Source: DAOUJW01 sp965218945
Lineage (GTDB): Bacteria; Chloroflexota; Dehalococcoidia; Lucifugimonadales; UBA2985
Direction of reading: 5' to 3'
NCBI GenBank assembly: GCA_965218945.1
Contig: OZ244718.1
Span: 1,860,001 to 1,924,000 of the forward strand
DNA length: 64,000 nt
Numbering within the stretch: the stretch's first letter is position 1; every line of letters begins with the position of its first letter. Below the pieces are notes generated by a model. It was not told where the DNA came from, searched no databases, and worked only from the letters and a program-made list of their open reading frames with translations. Positions 18,495 to 27,218 of this stretch are shown here, piece by piece. The position numbers were made by a program, and so were the translations under genes.

Positions 18495-18537
18495 GAAGAG
18501 GGCGCCCCTCGCGTCTAGTGCGAGGGGCGCCCTCTTC
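18495..18537 (-). terminator. Terminator of SBP-09
   Basis: Stem GAAGAGGGCGCCCCTCGC, followed by a CTTTTTG tail on the minus strand. Confidence 0.88.
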
Positions 18538-18571
18538 AATATTGCTGGGTATTTTTACCCTGTGCAATGTT

Positions 18572-20527
18572 CTATTGGGCCAGCCACATCCTCTCATTCA
18601 TGATATACTTTGTGGCCGAATAGAGATCGTAGCCCTTCCATCCCTTCAACTCCACTCTCCACCCGGGGAATATCAAGCTCCAGCCCACCACAACGTACTC
18701 GTCCACTTCGTTCAGGATCTTGAGGTCCAACTCACGCACCAGGTCCTTCCTCTTCACGGGATCCAACTCCCGGGACTGGGCGCGTATCATCTCCGCGACC
18801 TCTTCCATCAGCTCAGGCGCTTCCGCCCACCGCGCCTCCATAATCTTCTTGCCACCTACGTAGACGAACTCCGGTATGTAGTTTCCATACAGATCGTCGT
18901 CCGGGTCGCCGATGGTCGTAGACGTGAACGAACTGATATAGAAGTCGAAGTTGCCGCTGTCTGTAATGGGACGTATAGCCGCCGTCTCCCCGAAGTTCGA
19001 GTTGATCTCCATCCCCAGGTTCTTGCCCAGATTGTCCATCACAAAGAGACAGGCATCTATGTCAGACTGGTTCTCCATCCTTGCCGTACACTCTACACTG
19101 GGACGCTCTCCCGGTCCAAACACCTCGTCCATCAACCGGTTCGCCTCCGCTATGTCCTCGTCCTTCGGCTGTCGATACCCGGGCCACGTCCTTATCTCCT
19201 CCTCTGTCGGGGCGTAGTACGTCCCCGGCGCCATTGTGTGCGCCAGCTTCATCCCCTCATATCCGGATATCCGGTAGAAGTCCAGCCACTGGTCGCGGTC
19301 GAGAGCCAGGCTCATGGCCCTCCTCACACGCACGTCATCCCACGGTGCCCTGGCCCCAAAGGCCATCGTCCTGGCCCAGTGGTTCAGCTGGTTGTTGATC
19401 ACTATGCGGTCGGGGAAGTCCCGGATGGCCTGTTCCGCCTGTCCCGGCGTCATGCTCCAGCTTCCCTCTCCCATGTAGTGGATCTTCCCGGTGGCCAGCG
19501 CTGTGAACCGGCTACCGATGTCCTTGATAACCACGTTGTGATACCTGTCCAGCAGCGGCAACCCCTCCCTGAAGTAGTTGGGGTTGGCATCAAATGTGGT
19601 GCTTACGCTTATATTGATCTCTACGGGCACAAAGGGACCTGTGCCGTGCATCGCATAGAAGTTGGCAGGGACCTCATTGTCCATAAAGGACTGACCTTCC
19701 CTTGCGCCATAGTCATTGACCCAGGCGATGAAGTCTTTGTCCTGTATGGTCGGGGAGAAGCCGGCGGCCATGGTGCCCATAGTCTTGGCCATAGGCCGCT
19801 CAAATTGCATCACAAAGGTGTATCCCCTGTCTCCATCGGGACAACTGGTGCTCTCAAGGTGCCCAAGTCTCGCCGCGCCACTGACGAACCTGGTCTCCCA
19901 CTCCGGCGGCCAGACGTAACGGTCGATGGAAGCCTTGGCGTCCTCACACACTAACTCGTCGCCCAGGATCCTCCCACCGTTAAACTCCGCCGGCAGTGTG
20001 GACTCCTCCACTATGCTGGCCTCATCAATGAACATGACGCCCTGACGAAGCTGCATGGTCAGAGTCATGCCGTCATCAGACATATCCCAACTCTCCACCA
20101 GGTCCCCCTCTATTGTCGTGAGATCTCCTGTCCATGCATCAACGCGGAACAGGGAGTTGGTGGGGAGTCCGGCGTAACAACCGTGGGTGTAGCAGCAGGA
20201 CTGAGTAGCGGGATGGAAGGTAGTGCTATCCCGCTGCGCTCCGAAAACGAAGGTGCCGCCCTTGATGGGCTGCCCCCACTCCGGATTGTATCCCGGGCTC
20301 TGCAAGTACCTGTCCATCCACCCTAGATCCGTGTCTGGCGCCATCACCGGAGTTGCCGTGGGCTGCCCGTCCGTCATCGACGGCGATGTAGCCGGAGGCG
20401 GCGGTGATGTGGCCGTAGGATTGGTAGGCGCTGCTTCATCACTCGCACACGCCAGTGCAACTACCAACATTGTGACTGCCAAAACCGCTATCAATGGCTT
20501 GAATGTCGACGCATTGCGTAACCACAT
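18572..20527 (-). CDS. SBP-09: family-5 solute-binding lipoprotein (clade A)
   Basis: 651 residues, lipid Cys27. The tether and the region just after it (SPSMTDGQPTATPVMAPDTD, then SPGYNPEWGQPIKGG) are nearly the same as in neighbouring SBP-10, and recognisable in SBP-16. N-lobe CCYTHGCYAGL; IDEASIVEESTLPAEFNGGR insert; GDELVCEDA variant. The C-lobe (GETAAIRPITDSGNFDFYISS) instead resembles SBP-06. This is a patchwork of flanking and more distant copies. Confidence 0.9.
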   Translation of the reverse strand: MWLRNASTFKPLIAVLAVTMLVVALACASDEAAPTNPTATSPPPPATSPSMTDGQPTATPVMAPDTDLGWMDRYLQSPGYNPEWGQPIKGGTFVFGAQRDSTTFHPATQSCCYTHGCYAGLPTNSLFRVDAWTGDLTTIEGDLVESWDMSDDGMTLTMQLRQGVMFIDEASIVEESTLPAEFNGGRILGDELVCEDAKASIDRYVWPPEWETRFVSGAARLGHLESTSCPDGDRGYTFVMQFERPMAKTMGTMAAGFSPTIQDKDFIAWVNDYGAREGQSFMDNEVPANFYAMHGTGPFVPVEINISVSTTFDANPNYFREGLPLLDRYHNVVIKDIGSRFTALATGKIHYMGEGSWSMTPGQAEQAIRDFPDRIVINNQLNHWARTMAFGARAPWDDVRVRRAMSLALDRDQWLDFYRISGYEGMKLAHTMAPGTYYAPTEEEIRTWPGYRQPKDEDIAEANRLMDEVFGPGERPSVECTARMENQSDIDACLFVMDNLGKNLGMEINSNFGETAAIRPITDSGNFDFYISSFTSTTIGDPDDDLYGNYIPEFVYVGGKKIMEARWAEAPELMEEVAEMIRAQSRELDPVKRKDLVRELDLKILNEVDEYVVVGWSLIFPGWRVELKGWKGYDLYSATKYIMNERMWLAQ

Positions 20528-20565
20528 ATCTCATCCTCCCAATCTTGGCGTTGTAGATGGCCTAA

Positions 20566-20594
20566 ACACTATCACTACTCGTAACTCTTGTCAA
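20566..20594 (-). promoter_or_regulatory. Promoter of SBP-09
   Basis: TTGACA (20594-20589), 17-nt spacer, TAGTGT (20571-20566), 39 nt from the ATG. Confidence 0.75.
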
Positions 20595-20633
20595 TAAAGT
20601 TCGGCGGCCTAGATCCGTTAGAGTGAAATAGAG

Positions 20634-20668
20634 AGGGCGCCCCTCACTCCGAATGCGAGGGGCGCCCT
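20634..20668 (-). terminator. Terminator of SBP-10
   Basis: Stem AGGGCGCCCCTC, common hairpin family; the loop contains CTCCGAATG. Confidence 0.85.
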
Positions 20669-20703
20669 AAGAGTCCGTAGTTTTGCCTCCTCGATAACCT
20701 GCA

Positions 20704-22659
20704 CTATTGGGCCAGCCACATCCTCTCGTTCTGGACATACTTCGTTTGGGAGTAGAGGTCGTAGCCCTTCCACCCCTTCAGCTCAACCCTCCAACCAGGG
20801 AAGATCAGACTCCATCCCACCACAATGTATTGATCGACCTCATTCAGGATCTTCAGGTCCAACTCCCGCATCAGCTCCTTCCTCTTCAGTGGGTCCAACT
20901 CTCTGGACTGGTCCCGGATCATCGACTCCACCTCCGCCATCACCTCCGGCTGCTCCGCCCACCTGGCCTCCATACTCTGTTTGCTGGAGGCGGAGACGAA
21001 CTCCAGAAGGTAGTTGCTGTAAAGGTCGTCGTCCGGGTCGCCGATGGTCGACTGGGTGGCTGAGCTGATGCTAAAGTCAAAGTTGCCACTGGTGATTCTG
21101 TCGCTGTTTACCGCCGACTCATTAAAGTCCGAGATGACCTCCATACTGAGGTTCTTCTTCAGGTTGTCTATGACGAACAGACAGGCGTCTATGTCCGACT
21201 GGTTAGTAGTAGTCGCCGTGCACTCCACCGTGGGCCGGCTCCCCTCCCCAAACACCTCGTCCATCAGCCGGTTGGCCTCCGCCACATCCTCATCCTTCGG
21301 CTGCCGATACCCCGGCCACGTCCTGATCTCCTCCTCCGTGGGGGCGAAGAATGTGCCCGGCGCCATCGTGTGCGCCAGCTTCATCCCATCATACCCCTCG
21401 ATTCTGTAGAACTCCAGCCACTGATCCCTATCCAGAGCCAGGTGTATAGCCTTCCTCACCCGCACGTCATCCCACGGCGGATTAGCGCCAAAGTAAATTG
21501 TCCTGGCCCAGTGGTTGAGTTGGTTATTAATGACGATGCGGTCCGGAAAGTCCCGGATGGCCTGCCTCGCCTGCCCGGGGGTCATGCTCCAGCTTCCCTC
21601 TCCCATGTAGTGGATCTTCCCAGTCGCCAACGCCGTGAACCGGCTGCCGATGTCCTTGATCACCACGTTGCGGTACCTGTCCAGCAACGGTAACCCCTCC
21701 CGCCAGTAGTTGGGATTGGCGTCAAAGGTGGTACTGACGCTCCTATTGATATCCATGGCCATAAAGGGCCCCGTGCCGTGCAACGCATAGAAGTTGTCGG
21801 GGATCTCCGTGGTCCCAAAGGAGCGACCCTCCCTCTCGCCAAAGTCGTTGACCCAGGCGATCCAGTCCTTATCCTGGATGATTGGGGTGTAGCCTGCGGA
21901 CAGGCTCTGCATGGTTCTGGCCAAGGGATACTCAAAGTGCATCACAAAGGTGTACCCGCGCGGGCCATCGGGGCAGGTAGTCCTCTCCAGATGCACGAGC
22001 GCCGTCGCACCTGTATAGAACGGGAATATCCCGGCCTCCCACGGCGGCGTCCAGGCAAAACGCTCTATAGAGGCCTTGGCGTCCTCGCAGACGAACTCGT
22101 CGCCCGCAATTAGGCCACCATTGTACTCCGCCGGCATGGGGGATTCCGGGTGGATGTCTTGATACATCACCCCCTCACGGAGCTGCATGGTCAGAGTCAA
22201 GGCATCCTCGGACATGTCCCAACTCTCCACCAGGTCCCCCTCTATGGTCCTAAGGTCCCCTGTCCATGCATCAACGCGGAACAGGGAGTTAATGGGGAGG
22301 CCGGAGTAACAGCCGTGACTGTAGCAGCAATGTGTAGCAGCGAGATTGAAGCGAGTACCGTCTCGTTGCGCTCCGAAAATGAAGGTGCCGCCCTTGATGG
22401 GCTGCCCCCACTCCGGATTGTATCCCGGGCTCTGTAAGTACCTGTCCATCCATGCAAGGTCCGTATCTGGCGCCATCACCGGAGTTGCCGTGGGCTGCCC
22501 GTCCGTCATCGACGGCGATGTAGCTGTAGGCGGCGGTGATGTTGCCGGCGGATTGGTAGGCGTTGCTTCATCACTCGCACATGCCAGTGCAACTACCAAC
22601 ATCGTGACTGCCAAAACCGCTATCAATGGCCTGAATAGCGCCGTATTACGCAAAAACAT
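20704..22659 (-). CDS. SBP-10: family-5 solute-binding lipoprotein (clade A)
   Basis: 651 residues, lipid Cys27. N-lobe THCCYSHGCYSGL. HPESPMPAEYNGGLIAGDE links it to SBP-08, while its signal peptide and tether match SBP-09. Distinct insert FAWTPPWEAGIFPFYTGAT near residue 215, and ARTMQSLSAGYTPIIQDKDW, partly like the clade-C proteins SBP-11/12 (ARTMTSLSAH). MAPGTFFAP in the cleft segment where most clade-A copies have TYYAP. Confidence 0.9.
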   Translation of the reverse strand: MFLRNTALFRPLIAVLAVTMLVVALACASDEATPTNPPATSPPPTATSPSMTDGQPTATPVMAPDTDLAWMDRYLQSPGYNPEWGQPIKGGTFIFGAQRDGTRFNLAATHCCYSHGCYSGLPINSLFRVDAWTGDLRTIEGDLVESWDMSEDALTLTMQLREGVMYQDIHPESPMPAEYNGGLIAGDEFVCEDAKASIERFAWTPPWEAGIFPFYTGATALVHLERTTCPDGPRGYTFVMHFEYPLARTMQSLSAGYTPIIQDKDWIAWVNDFGEREGRSFGTTEIPDNFYALHGTGPFMAMDINRSVSTTFDANPNYWREGLPLLDRYRNVVIKDIGSRFTALATGKIHYMGEGSWSMTPGQARQAIRDFPDRIVINNQLNHWARTIYFGANPPWDDVRVRKAIHLALDRDQWLEFYRIEGYDGMKLAHTMAPGTFFAPTEEEIRTWPGYRQPKDEDVAEANRLMDEVFGEGSRPTVECTATTTNQSDIDACLFVIDNLKKNLSMEVISDFNESAVNSDRITSGNFDFSISSATQSTIGDPDDDLYSNYLLEFVSASSKQSMEARWAEQPEVMAEVESMIRDQSRELDPLKRKELMRELDLKILNEVDQYIVVGWSLIFPGWRVELKGWKGYDLYSQTKYVQNERMWLAQ

Positions 22660-22697
22660 CTCTCATCCTCCTAATCTTGGAGTTGTAGATGGCTACA

Positions 22698-22726
22698 AAG
22701 CTATCACTGCTCGTAACTCTTGTCAA
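22698..22726 (-). promoter_or_regulatory. Promoter of SBP-10
   Basis: TTGACA (22726-22721), 17-nt spacer, TAGCTT (22703-22698), 39 nt from the ATG. Confidence 0.78.
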
Positions 22727-22761
22727 TAAAGTTCGGCGGCCTCGATCCGCTAGAGTAAAAA

Positions 22762-22802
22762 AAGAGGGCGCCCCTCGCATTTAGCGCGAGGGGCGCCCTC
22801 TT
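22762..22802 (-). terminator. Terminator of SBP-11
   Basis: Stem AAGAGGGCGCCCCTCGC, followed by CTTTTTTT on the minus strand. Textbook intrinsic terminator. Confidence 0.9.
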
Positions 22803-22836
22803 CAGTCCTATAGGTGATTACACCATGTTCAGTCTT

Positions 22837-24804
22837 CTACTGGGCTAGCCACATCCTCTCGTGCATTACAAACTTGGTGTCGGAGTAGAGGTCGTAGCCC
22901 TTCCACCCCTTCAGTTCCACCCTCCAGCCAGGAAATATCATGGGCCATCCCACCACGATGTACTGATTGACCTGGTCGAGGGTCTTCAGGTCGATCTCCC
23001 TGATCAGATCCCTACGCTTCAGCGGGTCCAGCTCCCGGGCCTGGGCCCGTACCATCGCTTCCACATCCGCCATCACCTCGGGCTGCTCCGCGAACCGCGC
23101 CTCCAAACCCTCCAAGTAGGTCACGGAGGTGAACTCCGGGACGTAGTTCTTGAACAGGGTTTGGTCCGGGTCGCCTGTCCTGGTGTCCACTGCCGAGCCG
23201 CTGTCAAAGTCGAAGTTTCCAGATCTTGCCAGTTCCGTTAGAACCGCCCCCTCCCTGAAGTCTGAGGCTATAGTCATGCCCAGGTTCTTCCTGAGGTTGT
23301 CCATGATGAACTCACAGGCATCTACGGGACCCGTGTTTGCGATATTGGCCTGGCACTTGGCGGTGGGCCGGTTCCCTGCCCCAAACACCTCGTCCATGAG
23401 ACGGTTGGCCTCGGCTATGTCCTCATCCTTGGGCTGGCGATACCCGGGCCACGTCCTTAGCTCCTCATCCGTGGGGGCGTAGAAGGTCCCCGGCGCCATG
23501 AGGTGGCCCAACCTTCCCCCCTCGTACTGGGGGATGCGGTAGAACTCCAGCCACCCATCCCGGTCTAGGGCCAGGCTCATGGCCTTCCTCACCCGCACGT
23601 CATTCCATGTCTCCTTGGTGCCGAAGTGGATCTCCCTCGCCCAGTTGTTCAACTGGTTGTTGATGACGATGCGATCCGGGAAGTCTCGGATGGCCTGATC
23701 AGCCTGCCCCGGCCTCATGCTATAGCTCCCCTCCCCCATGTAGTGGACCTTCCCCGTGGACAGGGCAACGAACCTGGTGCCCGCATCCTTGATAACCACG
23801 TTGTGGTATACGTCAATGAGCGGCAACCCCTGCCGCCAGTAGTTGGGATTGGCATTGAAAGTGGTGCTCACGCTCGTATTGACATCGGCCGGCACAAAGG
23901 GCCCTGTGCCGTGCGTGGCATAGAAGTTGGCTGGGACCTCGGTATCCCCGAAGGACCGGCCCTCTCTTTCACCATAGGCGTTGACCCAGGCGATGTAGTC
24001 CTTATCATGAATGGCCACCTGCCCGCTGCGGTGCGCCGAGAGGCTGGTCATGGTCCTGGCCAGGGGATATTCGAAGTGCATCACAAAGGCGTACCCACGG
24101 GGGCCATCGGGGCAGGTGGCCCTGTCCAGGTGCTTAAGCGCCGCCTTAGCTTCGGTGGGGGTGAACCCACCCAACTCCCACTCCGGCGGCCGGGCGGCGC
24201 GGTCTATAGAGGCCTTGGCGTCCTCGCAGACAAACTCGTCGCCCAGGATCTTGCCGCCGTTGAACTCAGCCGGCAAAGTAGACTCCGTCGGCATACTGGC
24301 CTCGTCGATGAACATGACCCCCTCATGCAGCTTCATGGTCAGGGTCACGCTGTCCTCCGACAAGTCCCAACTCTCCACCAGGTCCCCCTCTATGGCCGTG
24401 AGGTCTCCTGTCCATGCGTCGACGCGGAACAGACCGTTCGTGGCCAGTCCGGCGAAGCAGCCGTGCCTGTAGCAGCAGCTGCCCTGGTTCCAGGGATTGA
24501 ATCTAGTATTGTCCCGGTTGGCTCCAAAGATAAATGTCCCGCCTCTCACGGGCTCACCCCAAGCCGGGTCGTAGCCCGGGCTCTGGAGGTACTGCTCCAT
24601 CCAACCGAGGTCAGTTTCCGTCCGCTGCACCGGCGTCTCCGTCGGTTGAGCGCCGTCCACCGGCGCCGACGTGGGCGGCGGAGACGTGGCTGGAGGACTG
24701 GTAGGCGTGGGGTCTTCGCTTGCACACGCCAAGGCAACCACCAACATTGTGACTGCTAATACCGCCAATACTGGCCTAAATATCGACGCATTACGTAACT
24801 TCAT
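22837..24804 (-). CDS. SBP-11: family-5 solute-binding lipoprotein (clade C)
   Basis: 655 residues from the ATG at 24804, the start that keeps the 39-nt spacing from the -10; the in-frame ATG at 24852 lies on the promoter. Lipid Cys27. Clade C, shared only with adjacent SBP-12: GEGSYSMRPGQADQAIRDF, RIPQYEGGRLGHLMAPGTFYAP, ANIANTGPVDAC where clade A has NQSDIDAC, and DTRTGDPDQTLFKNYVPEF where others have IGDPDDDLY. N-lobe GSCCYRHGCFAGLATNGLF. The divergence in both lobes suggests a distinct substrate. Confidence 0.9.
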   Translation of the reverse strand: MKLRNASIFRPVLAVLAVTMLVVALACASEDPTPTSPPATSPPPTSAPVDGAQPTETPVQRTETDLGWMEQYLQSPGYDPAWGEPVRGGTFIFGANRDNTRFNPWNQGSCCYRHGCFAGLATNGLFRVDAWTGDLTAIEGDLVESWDLSEDSVTLTMKLHEGVMFIDEASMPTESTLPAEFNGGKILGDEFVCEDAKASIDRAARPPEWELGGFTPTEAKAALKHLDRATCPDGPRGYAFVMHFEYPLARTMTSLSAHRSGQVAIHDKDYIAWVNAYGEREGRSFGDTEVPANFYATHGTGPFVPADVNTSVSTTFNANPNYWRQGLPLIDVYHNVVIKDAGTRFVALSTGKVHYMGEGSYSMRPGQADQAIRDFPDRIVINNQLNNWAREIHFGTKETWNDVRVRKAMSLALDRDGWLEFYRIPQYEGGRLGHLMAPGTFYAPTDEELRTWPGYRQPKDEDIAEANRLMDEVFGAGNRPTAKCQANIANTGPVDACEFIMDNLRKNLGMTIASDFREGAVLTELARSGNFDFDSGSAVDTRTGDPDQTLFKNYVPEFTSVTYLEGLEARFAEQPEVMADVEAMVRAQARELDPLKRRDLIREIDLKTLDQVNQYIVVGWPMIFPGWRVELKGWKGYDLYSDTKFVMHERMWLAQ

Positions 24805-24842
24805 ATCTCGCCCTCCCAACCTTGGAGTTGTAGATGGCTCCA

Positions 24843-24871
24843 AGACTAGCATTACTCGTAACCCTTGTCAA
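24843..24871 (-). promoter_or_regulatory. Promoter of SBP-11
   Basis: TTGACA (24871-24866), 17-nt spacer, TAGTCT (24848-24843). Upstream of it, 24872-25011 is the longest simple gap in the array; I see no further element there. Confidence 0.78.
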
Positions 24872-25011
24872 TGGAGTTGAGGTGGAGCAACACTATAAAG
24901 AGATTCCATACACGACAACACACTGCCCTTCACCACTAAACTAGAGGTTAACTGCCGGCAAACCCCGACCCGCCTTTATTTTTGGGGGTTGAAGGCACGT
25001 CTAAGCATAGC

Positions 25012-25050
25012 AAAAGGGAAGCCCTCGCTAAGCGCGAGGTCCTCCCTTTT
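25012..25050 (-). terminator. Terminator of SBP-12
   Basis: Imperfect stem AAAAGGGA..CCTCGC, flanked by A and T runs. Differs from the common family. Confidence 0.75.
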
Positions 25051-25084
25051 TGAAACTATCTGTGCGGCCGTACTGCCTAGTGCT

Positions 25085-27058
25085 CTACTGGGCTAGCCAC
25101 ATCCTCTCGTGCATTACAAACTTGGTGTCGGAGTAGAGGTCGTAGCCCTTCCACCCCTTCAGTTCCACCCTCCAACCGGGAAATATCATGGGCCATCCCA
25201 CCACGATGTACTGATTGACCTGGTCGAGGGTCTTCAGGTCGATCTGCCTGATCAGGTCCTTACGCTTCAGCGGGTCCAACTCCCGGGCCTGGGCATGTAC
25301 CATCGCTTCCACATCCGCCATCACCTCGGGATCTTCCGCCCACCGCGCGTCCAAACCTGCTAAGTAGAACACGGAGGAGAACTCTGGGACATAGTTCTTG
25401 AACAGGGTCTGGTCCGGGTCTCCTGTCCTGGTGTCCACCGCCGAGCCGCTGCTTAAGTCGAAGGTCCCAGACGTATTTAGTGCCGTGAGAACCGCCCCCT
25501 CTCCAAAGTCCGAGGTTATAGTCATGCCCAGGTTCTTCTTGAGGTTGTCCATGATGAACAGGCAGGCATCCACGGGACCCGTGTTTGCAATATTAGCAGA
25601 GCACTTAGCGGTGGGCCGGTTCCCTGCCCCAAACACCTCGTCCATCAGCCGGTTGGCCTCGGCTATGTCCTCGTCCTTCGGCTGGCGGTACCCGGGCCAT
25701 GTCCCTAGCTCCTCATCCGTTGGGGCGTAGAATGTCCCCGGCGCCATGAGGTGGCCCAACTTCCCACCCTCGTACTGGGGAATACGGTAAAATTCCACCC
25801 ACCCATCCCGGTCCAAGGCCAGACTCATGGCCTTCCTCACCCGCACGTCATCCCACGGCGGCCTGGCGCCGAAGTGGACTTCCCTCGCCCAGTTGTTCAG
25901 CTGGTTGTTGATGACAATACTGTCCGAGAAGTCCCGGATGGCCTGCTCCGCCTGCCCGGGTCTCATGCTGTAGCTCCCCTCACCCATGTAGTGGATCCGC
26001 CCCGTGGACAGGGCGACGAACCGCGTGCCCGCATCCTTAATCACCACATTGTGGTATACGTCCAAGAGCGGCAACCCCTCACGCCAGTAGTTGGGATTGG
26101 CATTGAAGGTGGTGCTGACGCTCGTATTGATATCGGCCGGCGCGAAGGGCCCCGTGCCGTGCGTGGCATAGAAGTTGGCGGGGACCTCGGTATCCCCGAA
26201 GGACTTGCCCTCCCTTTCACCATAGGCGTTGACCCAGGCAATGTAGTCCTTGTCATGCATGGCCACCTGCCCGCTGCGGTGGGCCGAAAGGCTGGTCATG
26301 GTCCTGGCCAGGGCATATTCGAAGTGCATCACGAAGGTGTACCCTCGGGGGCCGTCTGGGCATGTGGCGCTGCCCAGGTGCTTAAGGGCAGCCTTAGCTT
26401 CGACGGGGGTGCCCCCGGACTGCTCCCACTCCGGCGGCGAGGCGGCGCGGTCTATGGAGGCCTTGGCGTCCTCGCAGACGAACTCGTCGCCCAGGATCCT
26501 ACCTCCGTTGAACTCAGCCGGCACCGTGGATTCAGCCGGCATGCTGGCCTCGTCGATGAACATCACCCCTTCACGCAGCTTCATGGACAGAGTCAGGCCG
26601 TCTTCCGAAAAGTCCCAACTTTCCACCAAGTCGCCCTCTATTGTCGTGAGGTCTGCCGTCCAGGCATCTACGCGGAACAAGCCGTTCGTGGCCAGTCCGG
26701 CGAAGCAGCCGTGACTGTAGCAGCAGCTGCCCTGGTTCCAGGGATTGAATCTGGTGCTGTCCCGGGGGGACCCAAATACAAATGTCCCGCCCCTCACTGG
26801 CTGGCCCCAAGCCGGGTCGTAGCCTGGACTCTGGAGGTACTGTTCCATCCAGCCCATATCCATCTCACCATCTGCGACGGGCGCTTCCGTTGGCTGAGCG
26901 CCATCCACCGGCGCCGACGTAGCAGTAGGAGGCGGTGACGTTGCCGGAGGACTGGTAGGCGTGGGGTCTTCACTCGCACACGCCAAGGCAACTACCAACA
27001 TCGTTACCGCTAATACCGCTAACATTGGCCTAATTATCGACGCATTACGTAAAAACAT
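25085..27058 (-). CDS. SBP-12: family-5 solute-binding lipoprotein (clade C)
   Basis: 657 residues, lipid Cys27. Very similar to SBP-11 along its whole length, including GSCCYSHGCFAGLATNGLF, ARTMTSLSAHRSGQV, NTGPVDAC and TRTGDPDQTLF. The two are an adjacent tandem duplication. The tether differs (SAPVDGAQPTEAPVADGEMD), as does the insert SPPEWEQSGGTPVEAKAAL, showing faster change in tether and surface loops than in the core. Confidence 0.9.
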   Translation of the reverse strand: MFLRNASIIRPMLAVLAVTMLVVALACASEDPTPTSPPATSPPPTATSAPVDGAQPTEAPVADGEMDMGWMEQYLQSPGYDPAWGQPVRGGTFVFGSPRDSTRFNPWNQGSCCYSHGCFAGLATNGLFRVDAWTADLTTIEGDLVESWDFSEDGLTLSMKLREGVMFIDEASMPAESTVPAEFNGGRILGDEFVCEDAKASIDRAASPPEWEQSGGTPVEAKAALKHLGSATCPDGPRGYTFVMHFEYALARTMTSLSAHRSGQVAMHDKDYIAWVNAYGEREGKSFGDTEVPANFYATHGTGPFAPADINTSVSTTFNANPNYWREGLPLLDVYHNVVIKDAGTRFVALSTGRIHYMGEGSYSMRPGQAEQAIRDFSDSIVINNQLNNWAREVHFGARPPWDDVRVRKAMSLALDRDGWVEFYRIPQYEGGKLGHLMAPGTFYAPTDEELGTWPGYRQPKDEDIAEANRLMDEVFGAGNRPTAKCSANIANTGPVDACLFIMDNLKKNLGMTITSDFGEGAVLTALNTSGTFDLSSGSAVDTRTGDPDQTLFKNYVPEFSSVFYLAGLDARWAEDPEVMADVEAMVHAQARELDPLKRKDLIRQIDLKTLDQVNQYIVVGWPMIFPGWRVELKGWKGYDLYSDTKFVMHERMWLAQ

Positions 27059-27096
27059 CTCTCATCCTCCTAATCTCGGAGTTGTAGATAGGCGCA

Positions 27097-27125
27097 AGAT
27101 TATCACTACTCGCAACTCTTGTCAA
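27097..27125 (-). promoter_or_regulatory. Promoter of SBP-12
   Basis: TTGACA (27125-27120), 17-nt spacer, TAATCT (27102-27097), 39 nt from the ATG. The closest -10 to consensus in the array. Confidence 0.8.
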
Positions 27126-27149
27126 TGGCACGTCCAACAATAGTAAGAA

Positions 27150-27180
27150 GGGAGGCGCTCGCATTTGGCGAGCGCCTCCC
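27150..27180 (-). terminator. Terminator of SBP-13
   Basis: Stem GGGAGGCGCTCGC with a loop of about 5 nt. Sequence unlike the common GGGGCG family. Confidence 0.85.
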
Positions 27181-27218
27181 TCTCCATAACTATGGGTACA
27201 GCCACCCTGCCCGATGTT

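Noticed and set aside
22837..24852. Longer N-termini for SBP-11, 17, 18, 19 and 21 (also SBP-01)
   Set aside because: The upstream in-frame ATGs fall on or upstream of the -10 hexamer; the shorter starts keep the signal peptide at the N-terminus, the lipid Cys at 27 and the 39-nt spacing.
24872..25011. Possible small gene or RNA in the longest array spacer
   Set aside because: No frame with an RBS, no convincing hairpin apart from the SBP-12 terminator, and no similarity to other spacers that I can see.
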